A DNA stretch of 32,796 nt from JAUVIB01 sp964424545. Its GTDB lineage: Bacteria; Calditrichota; Calditrichia; Calditrichales; Calditrichaceae. The stretch spans positions 1 through 32,796 of the forward strand of contig CAYRJN010000015.1 in the NCBI GenBank assembly GCA_964424545.1, in the 5' to 3' direction. Under the pieces are notes generated by a model, which was not told the origin of the DNA, searched no databases, and was given only the letters and a program-made list of their open reading frames with translations. Positions within the stretch are counted from its first letter, which is position 1. Every line of letters begins with the position of its first letter. Of this stretch, positions 1 through 7,644 are shown one piece after another. A program made the translations under genes and the position numbers.

Positions 1-51
<51 letters not shown>

Positions 52-74
52 ATCAGTGAGCTGATAATATACGA

Positions 75-1115
75 TCATTTCATATACTTGTCAATATGAT
101 CCGTTATTTTTTTTAACAGTTTTTTTTCTTCGGCAATCTCCGTTTCTAATCTTACGGCATAAATCCGTCTTATCGGCAAATCTTTCCTATTTTGTAAAGG
201 GGCAATTTTAACCAAATCTTTCTCCGTGCATAATATAACCTTGCAGTTCCGTTCGTCCGCATCTTTGATAATCCGTATAATATCCTCTTCCCGATAGGCG
301 TAATGATCGCTAAAAGTAAAATGGTTCTCTATTTTAATTCGGTTTTTTTGCAAGCCGCGTTTAAAGATTTCGGGATGAGCGATTCCCGAAAAAGCCGTAA
401 CGCTTTCGCCCGCAAAATCATTTATACGGCCGACGACTTCAAATTTAAAATTCACGACAGAATCCAAACGAGAGCGGCTCGTAAAAAGCGGTTTGGCGGG
501 CAATGAAAAATCGTCGCTTAATTTATTGTCGCTGTTGGTCAAAATCAACAAATCGCTTCGCTTTAAATTATGCTTAAACTCTCGCAAGGTTCCGCTTGGT
601 ATAGGGAAATTATATTTAAACTTTTCTATGGCGTTAATTAAAACAATATTGATATCGCGGCGCACCGAACGGTGTTGGAAGGCATCGTCAAGAATAATCA
701 GATCGCTCTTCTTCTCCCGCAAAGCGTATTCAATCCCCGCTTTTCTTCTTTCCGAAACGATAAGCTCTGCTTGCGGTACGCCGGCGGCAATCAGACACGG
801 TTCGTCGCCGAATTTTCGAGGATTTTTATAATCCGTTACGACCAATAATCCTTTCGAAGCGCGCCCGTATCCTCTGCTGATTATGGCAATTTTTTTATAT
901 TTTTGCGATAACCTTTTTGCCAGCCAAATAACAAAGGGCGTTTTGCCTGTTCCCCCTGCCGTTATGTTGCCCACGGAAATTACGGGAACATCAAATTTAT
1001 ACGATTTAAAAAAACCGTAATCATAAAAAATATTGCGTATCTCCACAACTACGCCGTATAAAAAGGAAACGGGCAGCAATAATATTTTAATTATTAGCAT
1101 AACAATTTTTAACAT
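75..1115 (-). CDS. lpxK: tetraacyldisaccharide 4'-kinase (lipid A 4'-kinase)
   Basis: This enzyme phosphorylates the 4' position of the lipid A disaccharide precursor at the inner membrane, using ATP. The 346-residue protein has the family layout: a hydrophobic N-terminal anchor (residues 1-22), a Walker A loop GNITAGGTGKT (about 49-59) and the characteristic DDAFQH motif (143-148). Its length is normal for LpxK. The start codon overlaps the stop codon of the upstream flippase gene (TAATG), so the two are probably translationally coupled. The presence of LpxK implies a Gram-negative outer membrane with lipid A. The identification is firm. Confidence 0.95.
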   Translation of the reverse strand: MLKIVMLIIKILLLPVSFLYGVVVEIRNIFYDYGFFKSYKFDVPVISVGNITAGGTGKTPFVIWLAKRLSQKYKKIAIISRGYGRASKGLLVVTDYKNPRKFGDEPCLIAAGVPQAELIVSERRKAGIEYALREKKSDLIILDDAFQHRSVRRDINIVLINAIEKFKYNFPIPSGTLREFKHNLKRSDLLILTNSDNKLSDDFSLPAKPLFTSRSRLDSVVNFKFEVVGRINDFAGESVTAFSGIAHPEIFKRGLQKNRIKIENHFTFSDHYAYREEDIIRIIKDADERNCKVILCTEKDLVKIAPLQNRKDLPIRRIYAVRLETEIAEEKKLLKKITDHIDKYMK

Positions 1116-2569
1116 TACTTTTTAAATTCTTTTAAACGCTTTAATTCTTCGATTTTTATGATTCCCGTCGCCATAAAAATAAGCGGCGAAACAAACACGA
1201 GAATCGTTTTCCATAAAAATGACAAATTCAGATAATAATCGAGCCAAAGCATAATAAATAGGTAAATAAGCATTAAAAGGATTTTAAAGCGCTCGTACGG
1301 AACAGGATAAATTTTATGATTAGCGATAAAAATGGACAGCGCCATAACAAAATAGCTGAGCAGCGTGGCGAATGCGGCGCCCATTATCCCGTAATGCGGC
1401 ATCAAATAAAGATTGCCGCCCACATTTACAACCGCGGCAAGACCGGTAAAAATAATCATTAGAGAGGTCTTTTTACGAATATAAATCCCCACGGTAAAAT
1501 TAACGTAAAGACCGTAAAAAAGGTATGCGCTTAAAATCACCGGGATAACGCGCATTCCCGCCCAATACATTTTGCCAAGCATCGGTTTGCCAAAAAAGAG
1601 CGGCGCTTTTAATATGTATTCCACATAATAACTGACACCGATAACCACCAACACGCCGAACAGAGTAAAATATTTTAACACAGCGGCGTAAATTCGTTTA
1701 GCGTTGGCTTCTTTGGATACTTTCAAGAAAAAGGGCTGCCAAGCCGTACGAAAAGCCATTATTATCAGCAGCAAAGCGGAACCGTATTTATAATTGGCCG
1801 CATATAATCCCAGCGTATCCTTATCCAAAAGTTTGCTCATTAAATATTTATCGCTCACTTCGACGGTCAAATAAGCAATGCCGTTGGGAATAAGCGGCAA
1901 ACCGAACTTTAACAGTGTTTTCAACAGCTCCCCGGATGCGACGCCCTTCATATATTTCAGTTGAAAGGGCAGTAGAACTAGCAAATTAAGAAAAGCGGCA
2001 ATTACATTGGCGTAAAGGATGCCTACAATACCGTAATGCAAATAAACCACAAATAAAATATTTAAAACGAGTTCCGTTAAAAAACGTCCGACCCGCACCG
2101 CGCTGTAAATGACAGACTTTTCCTCGGCGCGCAGAATTTGATAAGGTAAATTGGCAAGCGTATCAAAAAACAAAATCGCGGCTGTCAGGCGAATTAAAAA
2201 ACCTAAATTTCCGTTGGATAACACGATTTTACCGATGGACGCTGAAAAGAACAATAAAAACGCGCTCAAAAACAGCGCTCCGACAGCGACGGCGCTAAAG
2301 GCCGTTTTATAAACATCCTCTTTTTTAAATTTTCCGAGAAAAAAATAGCGCAGTAAGGCCGAATCCATCCCATAAAGATAAATAACGTTCATAAAAGCGA
2401 TAAAGGTATATACAAGATTCAGATTACCGTAATCGCTGCGCGATGCGATGTAGAGGGAATCGGTGTAAACGGGCATCAGGATAAAACCCAGAGCGCGCTG
2501 CACGAAGGTGCTTATAAAATAGATAGACGAGTGTTTGGAAAGATTTTTTATTTGATCGGCGACTGACAC
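1115..2569 (-). CDS. polysaccharide flippase of the MOP superfamily (Wzx/RfbX-like)
   Basis: The 484-residue protein is almost wholly hydrophobic, with roughly 12-14 membrane segments. Its N-terminus (SIYFISTFVQRALGFILMPVY) resembles the PST/Wzx branch of the MOP exporter superfamily, which moves lipid-linked sugar repeat units across the inner membrane. The substrate cannot be read from sequence. The start is a GTG at 2569, overlapped by an out-of-frame ATG (ATGTG) that opens only a seven-codon frame; AAGAGA lies upstream as a weak ribosome binding site. It is coupled to lpxK, which fits an envelope role. A related lipid or O-antigen flippase of the same fold is the main alternative. Confidence 0.85.
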   Translation of the reverse strand: MSVADQIKNLSKHSSIYFISTFVQRALGFILMPVYTDSLYIASRSDYGNLNLVYTFIAFMNVIYLYGMDSALLRYFFLGKFKKEDVYKTAFSAVAVGALFLSAFLLFFSASIGKIVLSNGNLGFLIRLTAAILFFDTLANLPYQILRAEEKSVIYSAVRVGRFLTELVLNILFVVYLHYGIVGILYANVIAAFLNLLVLLPFQLKYMKGVASGELLKTLLKFGLPLIPNGIAYLTVEVSDKYLMSKLLDKDTLGLYAANYKYGSALLLIIMAFRTAWQPFFLKVSKEANAKRIYAAVLKYFTLFGVLVVIGVSYYVEYILKAPLFFGKPMLGKMYWAGMRVIPVILSAYLFYGLYVNFTVGIYIRKKTSLMIIFTGLAAVVNVGGNLYLMPHYGIMGAAFATLLSYFVMALSIFIANHKIYPVPYERFKILLMLIYLFIMLWLDYYLNLSFLWKTILVFVSPLIFMATGIIKIEELKRLKEFKK

Positions 2570-2663
2570 ATAAATTCTCTTGATTTGTTTAATCCGAATT
2601 GAGCGATTCCCGCTCTGTTATCTTTGTATTGGAATTTCAAAAAAATAACGTTGCCCCGTGCGT

Positions 2664-2698
2664 TTAAACAAAAGCGATTCGAAAAGGATGACTCGCTT
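2664..2698 (-). terminator. probable terminator after aroQ
   Basis: On the minus strand, a few bases after the aroQ stop, AAGCGA (2698-2693) can pair with TCGCTT (2677-2672), followed by the T-rich run TTTTGTTT. The stem can be lengthened past one G-A mismatch. The loop is long and the stem only moderately stable, so this is a fair rather than strong intrinsic terminator. It separates the aro operon from the flippase-lpxK pair. Confidence 0.45.
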
Positions 2699-2705
2699 AC
2701 CGCCT

Positions 2706-3146
2706 TTATTTATTATCTTTATTATTAAAAATACTTTTTAAAGCCTGTACGGCAAGCGTATAACTTTCCGCGCCGAAACCGGCTACGGTACCCTCGCAAA
2801 CTGCGGAGATGACGGAAACGGAACGAAAACTCTCACGCGCTGCAATATTGGAAAGATGCGCCTCCACAACCGGAATATCACAAGCCTCGATTGCGTCGCG
2901 GATGGCGTATGAGTAATGGGTAAATGCGCCGGCGTTCAAAACGATTCCGTCGTATTTTTCGGGCGCCTGTTGAATTTGATCAATAATAGCGCCTTCATAA
3001 TTGCTCTGAAAAAAATCGAGCGTTTCATTTTTTAAACTCCGACTGATATAGTCATTCAGTTCATCAAGCGTACGCTTCCCGTAAATCTCCGGTTTACGCT
3101 TACCAAGATAGTTTAAATTGGGACCGTTAATAATCAATACCTTCAT
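2706..3146 (-). CDS. aroQ: type II 3-dehydroquinate dehydratase
   Basis: It catalyses the third shikimate-pathway step, 3-dehydroquinate to 3-dehydroshikimate, as a cytoplasmic dodecamer in this family. The 146-residue length is typical. The N-terminus GPNLNYLGKRKPEIYG is the family signature and contains the active-site tyrosine (Y22). NAGAFTHYS (71-79), the EAHLSN segment with the catalytic histidine (H97), and the following arginines (104, 108) are all present. The ATG at 3146 is preceded by a strong GGAGG. It is the last gene of an operon with aroB, which makes its substrate, and a PhnP-like hydrolase between them. Confidence 0.96.
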   Translation of the reverse strand: MKVLIINGPNLNYLGKRKPEIYGKRTLDELNDYISRSLKNETLDFFQSNYEGAIIDQIQQAPEKYDGIVLNAGAFTHYSYAIRDAIEACDIPVVEAHLSNIAARESFRSVSVISAVCEGTVAGFGAESYTLAVQALKSIFNNKDNK

Positions 3147-3161
3147 CTTTCCTCCGGAAAT

Positions 3162-3920
3162 TTAGACTTCCAAAACCAAACCGTCATAAGCAAATTGCAT
3201 CGTATCCTTTAACAGTTTACTGTGTTTTTCATAATCGATATTATGATTCATATGCGTGAAAAACGTTTGTTTCGCTTTTATTTTTTGCGCTTCGGCCATA
3301 GCCTGCTCCAAACTGAAATGTGTAAAATGCGGACGTTCGCGTAAGGCGTCGAGAACAAGAACATCCAAATCCCGCAAAAGCGCATAACTTGCCCGCGGAA
3401 TTCGGCTGACGTCGGTACAATAGGCAAAATTTTCGATCCGATACCCGAAAACCTTCATATTGCCGTGAATAAGAGGAATGGGCGCAACATCAATCCCTTT
3501 AACGTTAAATGGGGCGTTTACGGGGATTCCCTGCACATTGGGAATGCCCTTACGGATTGCCCCTTCGGCAAAGGCATAATCAAAAATACCGCGTAAGCGC
3601 GCAATAGTATCCTTACTGCCATAAATGGGGATGCGTTCGTTTTGGACGGCGTTAAATCGACGCAGATCATCCATCCCGAATATATGATCGGCATGAGCAT
3701 GCGTAAACAAAACCGCGTCAATGCGTTCGAAACGCCAGGTCAAAAACTGCGCGCGCATATCCGGCGTCGTATCAATTAGAATTGTTTTGCCCGCCGTCTG
3801 CACGACAACCGAACAGCGCAGTCGTTTGTTTTTCGGATTATCGGAACGGCATACCTCGCAGTCGCAGTTGATCATCGGAACGCCGTGAGACGTACCCGTT
3901 CCGAGAAAGGTCACTCTCAT
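3162..3920 (-). CDS. metallo-beta-lactamase-fold hydrolase, PhnP-like
   Basis: The protein is 252 residues with the ATG at 3920, which overlaps the aroB stop as ATGA; a TTG 15 bases further upstream is less likely. It starts MRVTFLGTGTSHGVP, as family members do. It has the metal-binding HAHADH motif (74-79) and an N-terminal CxCxxC (C19, C21, C24), matching the extra zinc site known in E. coli PhnP, a cyclic phosphodiesterase of phosphonate breakdown. No phosphonate genes are visible nearby, so the true substrate is unknown. Co-transcription with aroB and aroQ may reflect shared expression rather than a shared pathway. A distant RNase Z-type nuclease activity is an alternative. Confidence 0.85.
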   Translation of the reverse strand: MRVTFLGTGTSHGVPMINCDCEVCRSDNPKNKRLRCSVVVQTAGKTILIDTTPDMRAQFLTWRFERIDAVLFTHAHADHIFGMDDLRRFNAVQNERIPIYGSKDTIARLRGIFDYAFAEGAIRKGIPNVQGIPVNAPFNVKGIDVAPIPLIHGNMKVFGYRIENFAYCTDVSRIPRASYALLRDLDVLVLDALRERPHFTHFSLEQAMAEAQKIKAKQTFFTHMNHNIDYEKHSKLLKDTMQFAYDGLVLEV

Positions 3921-4996
3921 TTTAATATTTCCCAAATGGGCTTTATTTTTTCAATATTATCAACCGTATCAAAACGAAAAGCGCCGATTTGCGGTGTTAA
4001 CACCAGCCGGATTTGTCCGTTTTTAACTTTTTTATCGAAGAACATATAATTGGTTAATTTTTGAGCGTCTATTTTATGCGTATCGTATTTAACGGGAATG
4101 CGGTCTAGAAGAGAGATACCGCGCTGATAATCACTCTCATTTAAATTGCCGTATTTTTTTTCATAATATAAGGCGCACTTCATACCCAAAATAACCGCTT
4201 CGCCGTGTTTTATTCCGCTATAAGAAAACTCTCTCTCCAGAGCATGGGCAAAAGTATGACCGAAATTCAATGCCATACGCAATCGGCTTTCTTTTTCATC
4301 TTTTTCCACTATTTGCGTTTTCTCTTTAGACGAAATATAAACAGCCTCTTGCAAAGCCAAGCCGTCCTTGGCGAGTAATTTATCCAGATTTTGTTCCAGC
4401 CATCCAAAAAAATCGGCATTTAAAATAAATCCGTATTTTACCACTTCTCCTAAGCCACAGCGTATTTCATCATCATCCAAAGTCTGCAAAACGGCCGCAT
4501 CGCTGTAAACAAATTCGGGCTGTTTAAAAGCGCCGATCAAATTTTTCCCCAGCGGATGATTGACACCCGTTTTACCGCCTATACTGCTGTCCACCTGAGC
4601 CAGCAGCGTCGTAGGAACTTGAACGAAACGTACGCCGCGCAAGAATGTAGCCGCAATAAATCCGGCCAAATCGCCCGATACGCCTCCGCCGAGCGCTACG
4701 ACAACGGCGTCACGTTCAAATTTATTTTCCAGCATCCATGTATAAATCCTACCTGTTTCGGCAAGGGATTTTGCTTGTTCTCCGTCCGGTGCGAGATAAA
4801 TTTCCGTTTTAATCTTTGGCGAAAAAGCAGACAACAGCGCTTTACCGTAAAGACCGAACACTTTTTCATTGCTGATCACGGCAACCTGCCTCGCGGCCGA
4901 GCGTTCTTCCAGCATAATCGCAAAATCTCGAAGCATATCGGCGCCGATAAAAATAGGATAGGATGTATGCGCCAATTTAAGGTTAATCTTTTTCAT
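3917..4996 (-). CDS. aroB: 3-dehydroquinate synthase
   Basis: It converts DAHP to 3-dehydroquinate, the second shikimate step, using NAD and a divalent metal in the cytoplasm. The 359-residue length is typical. The glycine-rich GGGVSGDLAGF (103-113), the stretch around VPTTLLAQVDSSIGGKTGVN (127-146), and the metal ligands E184 (GLGEVVKYG), H247 (GHTFAHALE) and H264 (HGEAVILGM) are all present. The start is ATG at 4996 with little Shine-Dalgarno match. It heads the operon and overlaps the next gene by four bases (ATGA). Confidence 0.97.
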   Translation of the reverse strand: MKKINLKLAHTSYPIFIGADMLRDFAIMLEERSAARQVAVISNEKVFGLYGKALLSAFSPKIKTEIYLAPDGEQAKSLAETGRIYTWMLENKFERDAVVVALGGGVSGDLAGFIAATFLRGVRFVQVPTTLLAQVDSSIGGKTGVNHPLGKNLIGAFKQPEFVYSDAAVLQTLDDDEIRCGLGEVVKYGFILNADFFGWLEQNLDKLLAKDGLALQEAVYISSKEKTQIVEKDEKESRLRMALNFGHTFAHALEREFSYSGIKHGEAVILGMKCALYYEKKYGNLNESDYQRGISLLDRIPVKYDTHKIDAQKLTNYMFFDKKVKNGQIRLVLTPQIGAFRFDTVDNIEKIKPIWEILK

Positions 4997-5034
4997 AAAA
5001 ACTTTCGGAAGTTATAAACGTTAATCGAAGGTTG

Positions 5035-5063
5035 AATTTATCGATGTATGGGCAATACTGCAA
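5035..5063 (-). promoter_or_regulatory. candidate sigma-70-type promoter for the aroB operon
   Basis: On the minus strand TTGCAG (5063-5058) lies 17 bases from TAAATT (5040-5035), about 40-45 bases before the aroB start. Both boxes match the consensus only partly, so this is a position-supported guess. The region lies between the rplS terminator and aroB, where a promoter is expected. Confidence 0.3.
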
Positions 5064-5141
5064 ATTTTTAAAGTTTCTTTACAACGAAGATATTGGACGC
5101 AATAATTGAAAAGAGCCATTTAGATATCTTTACGCATTAAA

Positions 5142-5168
5142 TAAAAAAAGCCGTCATGAAGACGGCTT
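5142..5168 (-). terminator. intrinsic terminator after rplS
   Basis: Just after the rplS stop on the minus strand, AAGCCGTC (5168-5161) pairs perfectly with GACGGCTT (5155-5148) across a five-base loop and runs straight into a T tract. This is a textbook Rho-independent terminator closing the ffh-rplS operon. Confidence 0.85.
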
Positions 5169-5181
5169 ATATTTGAAAAGA

Positions 5182-5523
5182 CTACTTTCTTTCCGGAATT
5201 CTTGCGGCTTTACCGCGCAGTTCTCTCAAATAATACAATTTGGCTCTGCGGACGCGGCCGCGGCGAATTACTTCAATTTTGGCCAGTCTCGGTGAATGCA
5301 GCGGGAAAATACGCTCAACGCCTATGCCGTTGGAAATTTTTCGCACCGTAAAGGTTTCGTTAACGCCGCCTCCTTTACGTTTGATGCAGACACCCTGAAA
5401 AACCTGAATTCTCTCCTTATCGCCTTCGATAACGCGCACGCTTACAGCCAGCGTATCGCCGGGTTGGAATTCCGGGATTTCCGCTTTCAATTGATTTGCT
5501 GTTACACTATGTAATAAGTCCAT
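5182..5523 (-). CDS. rplS: 50S ribosomal protein L19
   Basis: L19 sits at the interface of the large and small ribosomal subunits. The protein is 113 residues when started at the ATG at 5523. That start gives the usual MD start and has GGTGG upstream; a GTG four codons earlier lacks these supports. The PEFQPGDTLAVSVRV segment, FQGVCIKRKGGG, ERIFPLHSPRLAKIEV and the basic RRGRVRRAKLYYLR tail are all standard for L19. It is the last gene of the ffh-rpsP-khpA-rimM-trmD-rplS operon, 18 bases after trmD, and is followed by a strong terminator. The neighbours match the conserved bacterial rpsP-rimM-trmD-rplS order. Confidence 0.97.
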   Translation of the reverse strand: MDLLHSVTANQLKAEIPEFQPGDTLAVSVRVIEGDKERIQVFQGVCIKRKGGGVNETFTVRKISNGIGVERIFPLHSPRLAKIEVIRRGRVRRAKLYYLRELRGKAARIPERK

Positions 5524-5541
5524 TTTAACCACCACTCTATT

Positions 5542-6234
5542 TTAGTTTATATACTTTTTATACAAATCCGGACGCCGTTCCTTTGTAACTTCTTCGCGCT
5601 GCCGACGACGCCACTCTTCAATTTTACCATGATTACCGGATAATAAAACATCCGGCACTTTTTCGTTTCTAAACTCATCGGGACGCGTATAATAGGGCGC
5701 ATCCAATAGCCCGTCTTCAAAGGAATCGGTAAAAGCCGAATCGATATCTTTCAATACGCCGGGCAGCAAACGCACAACGGAATCGACTATGGCAAGCGCG
5801 GCTATTTCGCCTGCGCTCAAAATATAATCGCCGATGGAAATTTCCTTAAACGGATAAAATGAATAAATGCGTTCGTCAATCCCTTTATAATGCCCGCATA
5901 AAAAAACGAGATGATTTTTCAAACTCAAACGTTTGGCTTCATCCTGCTTAAACGTCCTGCCGCGCGGCGAAGGCAGGATCAATTCCGCATTTTCAATGCT
6001 CTTTTCCGCAAAAATTGCGTCAAGGCAACGTATAATGGGTTCGATTTTCAACACCATTCCCGCGCCGCCGCCGTAAGGATAATCGTCGATCGTTTTATGG
6101 CGATCATCCGCATAATCACGCAAATCATGTAAAATTATATCAACTTTGCCCTTGCGCTGCGCTTTGCGAATCATACTATCGTTTAACGGGCCTTCCAACA
6201 TTTTTGGGAAGCCGGTAATTATATCAATATTCAT
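5542..6234 (-). CDS. trmD: tRNA (guanine-37-N1)-methyltransferase
   Basis: TrmD methylates G37 next to the anticodon in tRNAs reading CNN codons, preventing +1 frameshifts. It uses S-adenosylmethionine bound in a trefoil knot. The 230-residue sequence has the N-terminal DIITGFPKML, the DYPYGGGAGMV segment (51-61), LPSPRGRTFKQ (87-96), LCGHYKGIDER (112-122) and the knot region ISIGDYILSAGE (132-143) followed by LPGVL. All key motifs are intact. It lies between rimM and rplS, its conserved place in bacteria. Confidence 0.97.
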   Translation of the reverse strand: MNIDIITGFPKMLEGPLNDSMIRKAQRKGKVDIILHDLRDYADDRHKTIDDYPYGGGAGMVLKIEPIIRCLDAIFAEKSIENAELILPSPRGRTFKQDEAKRLSLKNHLVFLCGHYKGIDERIYSFYPFKEISIGDYILSAGEIAALAIVDSVVRLLPGVLKDIDSAFTDSFEDGLLDAPYYTRPDEFRNEKVPDVLLSGNHGKIEEWRRRQREEVTKERRPDLYKKYIN

Positions 6235-6255
6235 CGCTAATCCGTTCGGCTTCCG

Positions 6256-6768
6256 TTATATTTCATTAACATCCAAAAGGCCGTCAATGACGCGAATAAC
6301 GATTCGTTTTTCATCCTGATTAATTTCGCGAATAAAATCTTTAACCGCAGGAATGAGTATTTCATTATTATCCGAATTCTTCAGAATATAAATATCACCG
6401 GATTCATTTTGAACCACATCCGATATTTGCCCGAGCAGAAGGCCGTCCTCGTCAACGGCTTCCATGCCAATCAGATTATGGATATAAAACTCATCCTCTC
6501 CCAGCGCTAACAGCTCATTTTCGGGAATCAGCAAACTTTTATTTCTTAATCGTTCCGCATCATTCCTCGTATGAACATCTGAAAACTTAATAAAAACAAA
6601 CCTGTCCGATATCCGCACGGATTCAACCGAATAGGCTTGTAGTTTACCGTTAACATCAATAAAAAGTTCATCCAGCTCGAAAAAATGTTCCGGAAAGGAG
6701 GTAATGATCTCCGCCTTAACTTCTCCTTTGATGCCCTGCGGTTTTACAATTTTTCCAACTGAATACAT
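6256..6768 (-). CDS. rimM: 16S rRNA processing protein RimM
   Basis: RimM assists maturation of the 30S subunit head and binds ribosomal protein S19. The 170-residue protein has the two expected domains: an N-terminal beta barrel starting VGKIVKPQGIKGEVKAE, and a C-terminal PRC-barrel beginning near GEDEFYIHNLIGMEAVDEDG and ending with the conserved LIPAVKDFI and IDGLLD. It starts at the ATG at 6768, 12 bases after khpA, and lies 21 bases before trmD, so co-translation is likely. The assignment is firm from motifs and operon position. Confidence 0.95.
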   Translation of the reverse strand: MYSVGKIVKPQGIKGEVKAEIITSFPEHFFELDELFIDVNGKLQAYSVESVRISDRFVFIKFSDVHTRNDAERLRNKSLLIPENELLALGEDEFYIHNLIGMEAVDEDGLLLGQISDVVQNESGDIYILKNSDNNEILIPAVKDFIREINQDEKRIVIRVIDGLLDVNEI

Positions 6769-6780
6769 TAATAACCGAAA

Positions 6781-7011
6781 TTATTCGAGTATCTCGAGAA
6801 CAGCACGTTTACCGGCTTTGGCCGACGCAGCGGACAAAAGCGTACGAATGGATTTAGCGGTCTGACCGCGTTTACCAATAACTTTGCCGAGGTCGCCGTC
6901 GCCAACGCGTAATTCGTATACGGTAACTCTTTCGCCCTCAACTTCCGTCACTTCAACCGCTTCCGGGTTATCAACAAGGTGTTTAGCGATAAATTCAACA
7001 AATTCTTTCAT
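6781..7011 (-). CDS. khpA: KH-domain RNA-binding protein
   Basis: This 76-residue protein is a single KH domain. The RNA-binding GxxG loop is GKRG in the segment GDLGKVIGKRGQTAKSIRTL. Members of this family (YlqC/KhpA) bind RNA broadly and, in Gram-positive bacteria, pair with KhpB to affect cell division and small-RNA regulation; its role in this lineage is not established. A strong GGAGG precedes the ATG at 7011. Its place between rpsP and rimM is its usual location across bacteria. Confidence 0.93.
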   Translation of the reverse strand: MKEFVEFIAKHLVDNPEAVEVTEVEGERVTVYELRVGDGDLGKVIGKRGQTAKSIRTLLSAASAKAGKRAVLEILE

Positions 7012-7079
7012 GATCCCTTCCTCCTAAACAATGTGTTCTCTCTTAGCAGTTAACTACTTCGTCTTTTTTTCAACACCAT

Positions 7080-7613
7080 TTATTTTTTTTCTTGCGATTC
7101 GCCTTCGGCAGGAGCGGCTTCTTCCGTTTTTACTTCGGGTGCGGCTGCAGCTTCTTCGACTGGAGCAGCTTCTTGAGTCGGAGCTTCGCTTTCTTCCGTC
7201 GCCGTCTCTTCAGCGGTTTCGACTTCATCTTCCTTTGCTTCGGCTTTTTTGGATTTAGCGTCTTCGCGTTTTTGCGCCTGACGTTTTATTTTCTCTTCCT
7301 GCAACACCTGCCATTTGGCAAACTCTTCGGCAATTTTGGCATCATCCGCGCCGTTTTTAATAAGCGTCCATTTAAGCCAGATTCCTTTATTTTGCAGAAG
7401 ATTTTTTACGGTTGTCGTCGGCTGTGCGCCATTTTGCAACCAATGGATAATGCGATCTTCTTTAAAATCAACTTCTGCTATTTCCGGAAGCGGATTATAA
7501 GTGCCAACCAATTCAATAAATCGTCCGTCTCTCGGCGCGCGGCTGTCGGCTGCAACGATTCTGTAAAACGGTCGTTTTTTTCTACCCGCTCTGCGTAATC
7601 TCAATTTAACCAA
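7080..7613 (-). CDS. rpsP: 30S ribosomal protein S16 with a long acidic/Ala-rich tail
   Basis: S16 stabilises the body of the 30S subunit. The N-terminal part is a normal S16 (VKLRLRRAGRKKRPFYRIVAADSRAPRDGR, then YNPLPE). The protein is 177 residues, about twice the usual 80-90. Residues from about 110 to 177 form a lysine-rich then glutamate/alanine-rich tail, likely disordered. Long S16 tails occur in Bacteroidota and relatives, so this fits the suggested lineage. The start is TTG at 7613, supported by a GGAGG seven bases upstream and by the family N-terminus. It follows ffh by 31 bases. Confidence 0.95.
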   Translation of the reverse strand: MVKLRLRRAGRKKRPFYRIVAADSRAPRDGRFIELVGTYNPLPEIAEVDFKEDRIIHWLQNGAQPTTTVKNLLQNKGIWLKWTLIKNGADDAKIAEEFAKWQVLQEEKIKRQAQKREDAKSKKAEAKEDEVETAEETATEESEAPTQEAAPVEEAAAAPEVKTEEAAPAEGESQEKK

Positions 7614-7644
7614 CTTAAAACCTCCATATTAATTTTAAGATGAT

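Noticed and set aside
2570..2663. Short GAGCG/CGCTC hairpin in the flippase leader as a riboswitch
   Set aside because: A five-pair stem alone does not match any riboswitch class I know, and no other conserved elements were seen.
3921..3935. TTG start five codons upstream of the PhnP-like ATG
   Set aside because: The ATG at 3920 overlaps the aroB stop as ATGA and begins the protein at the family's MRVTFLGTG.
7031..7598. Long plus-strand open frames opposite rpsP
   Set aside because: They are antisense shadows of the low-complexity S16 tail, rich in Phe/Leu/Arg, and rpsP is certain.
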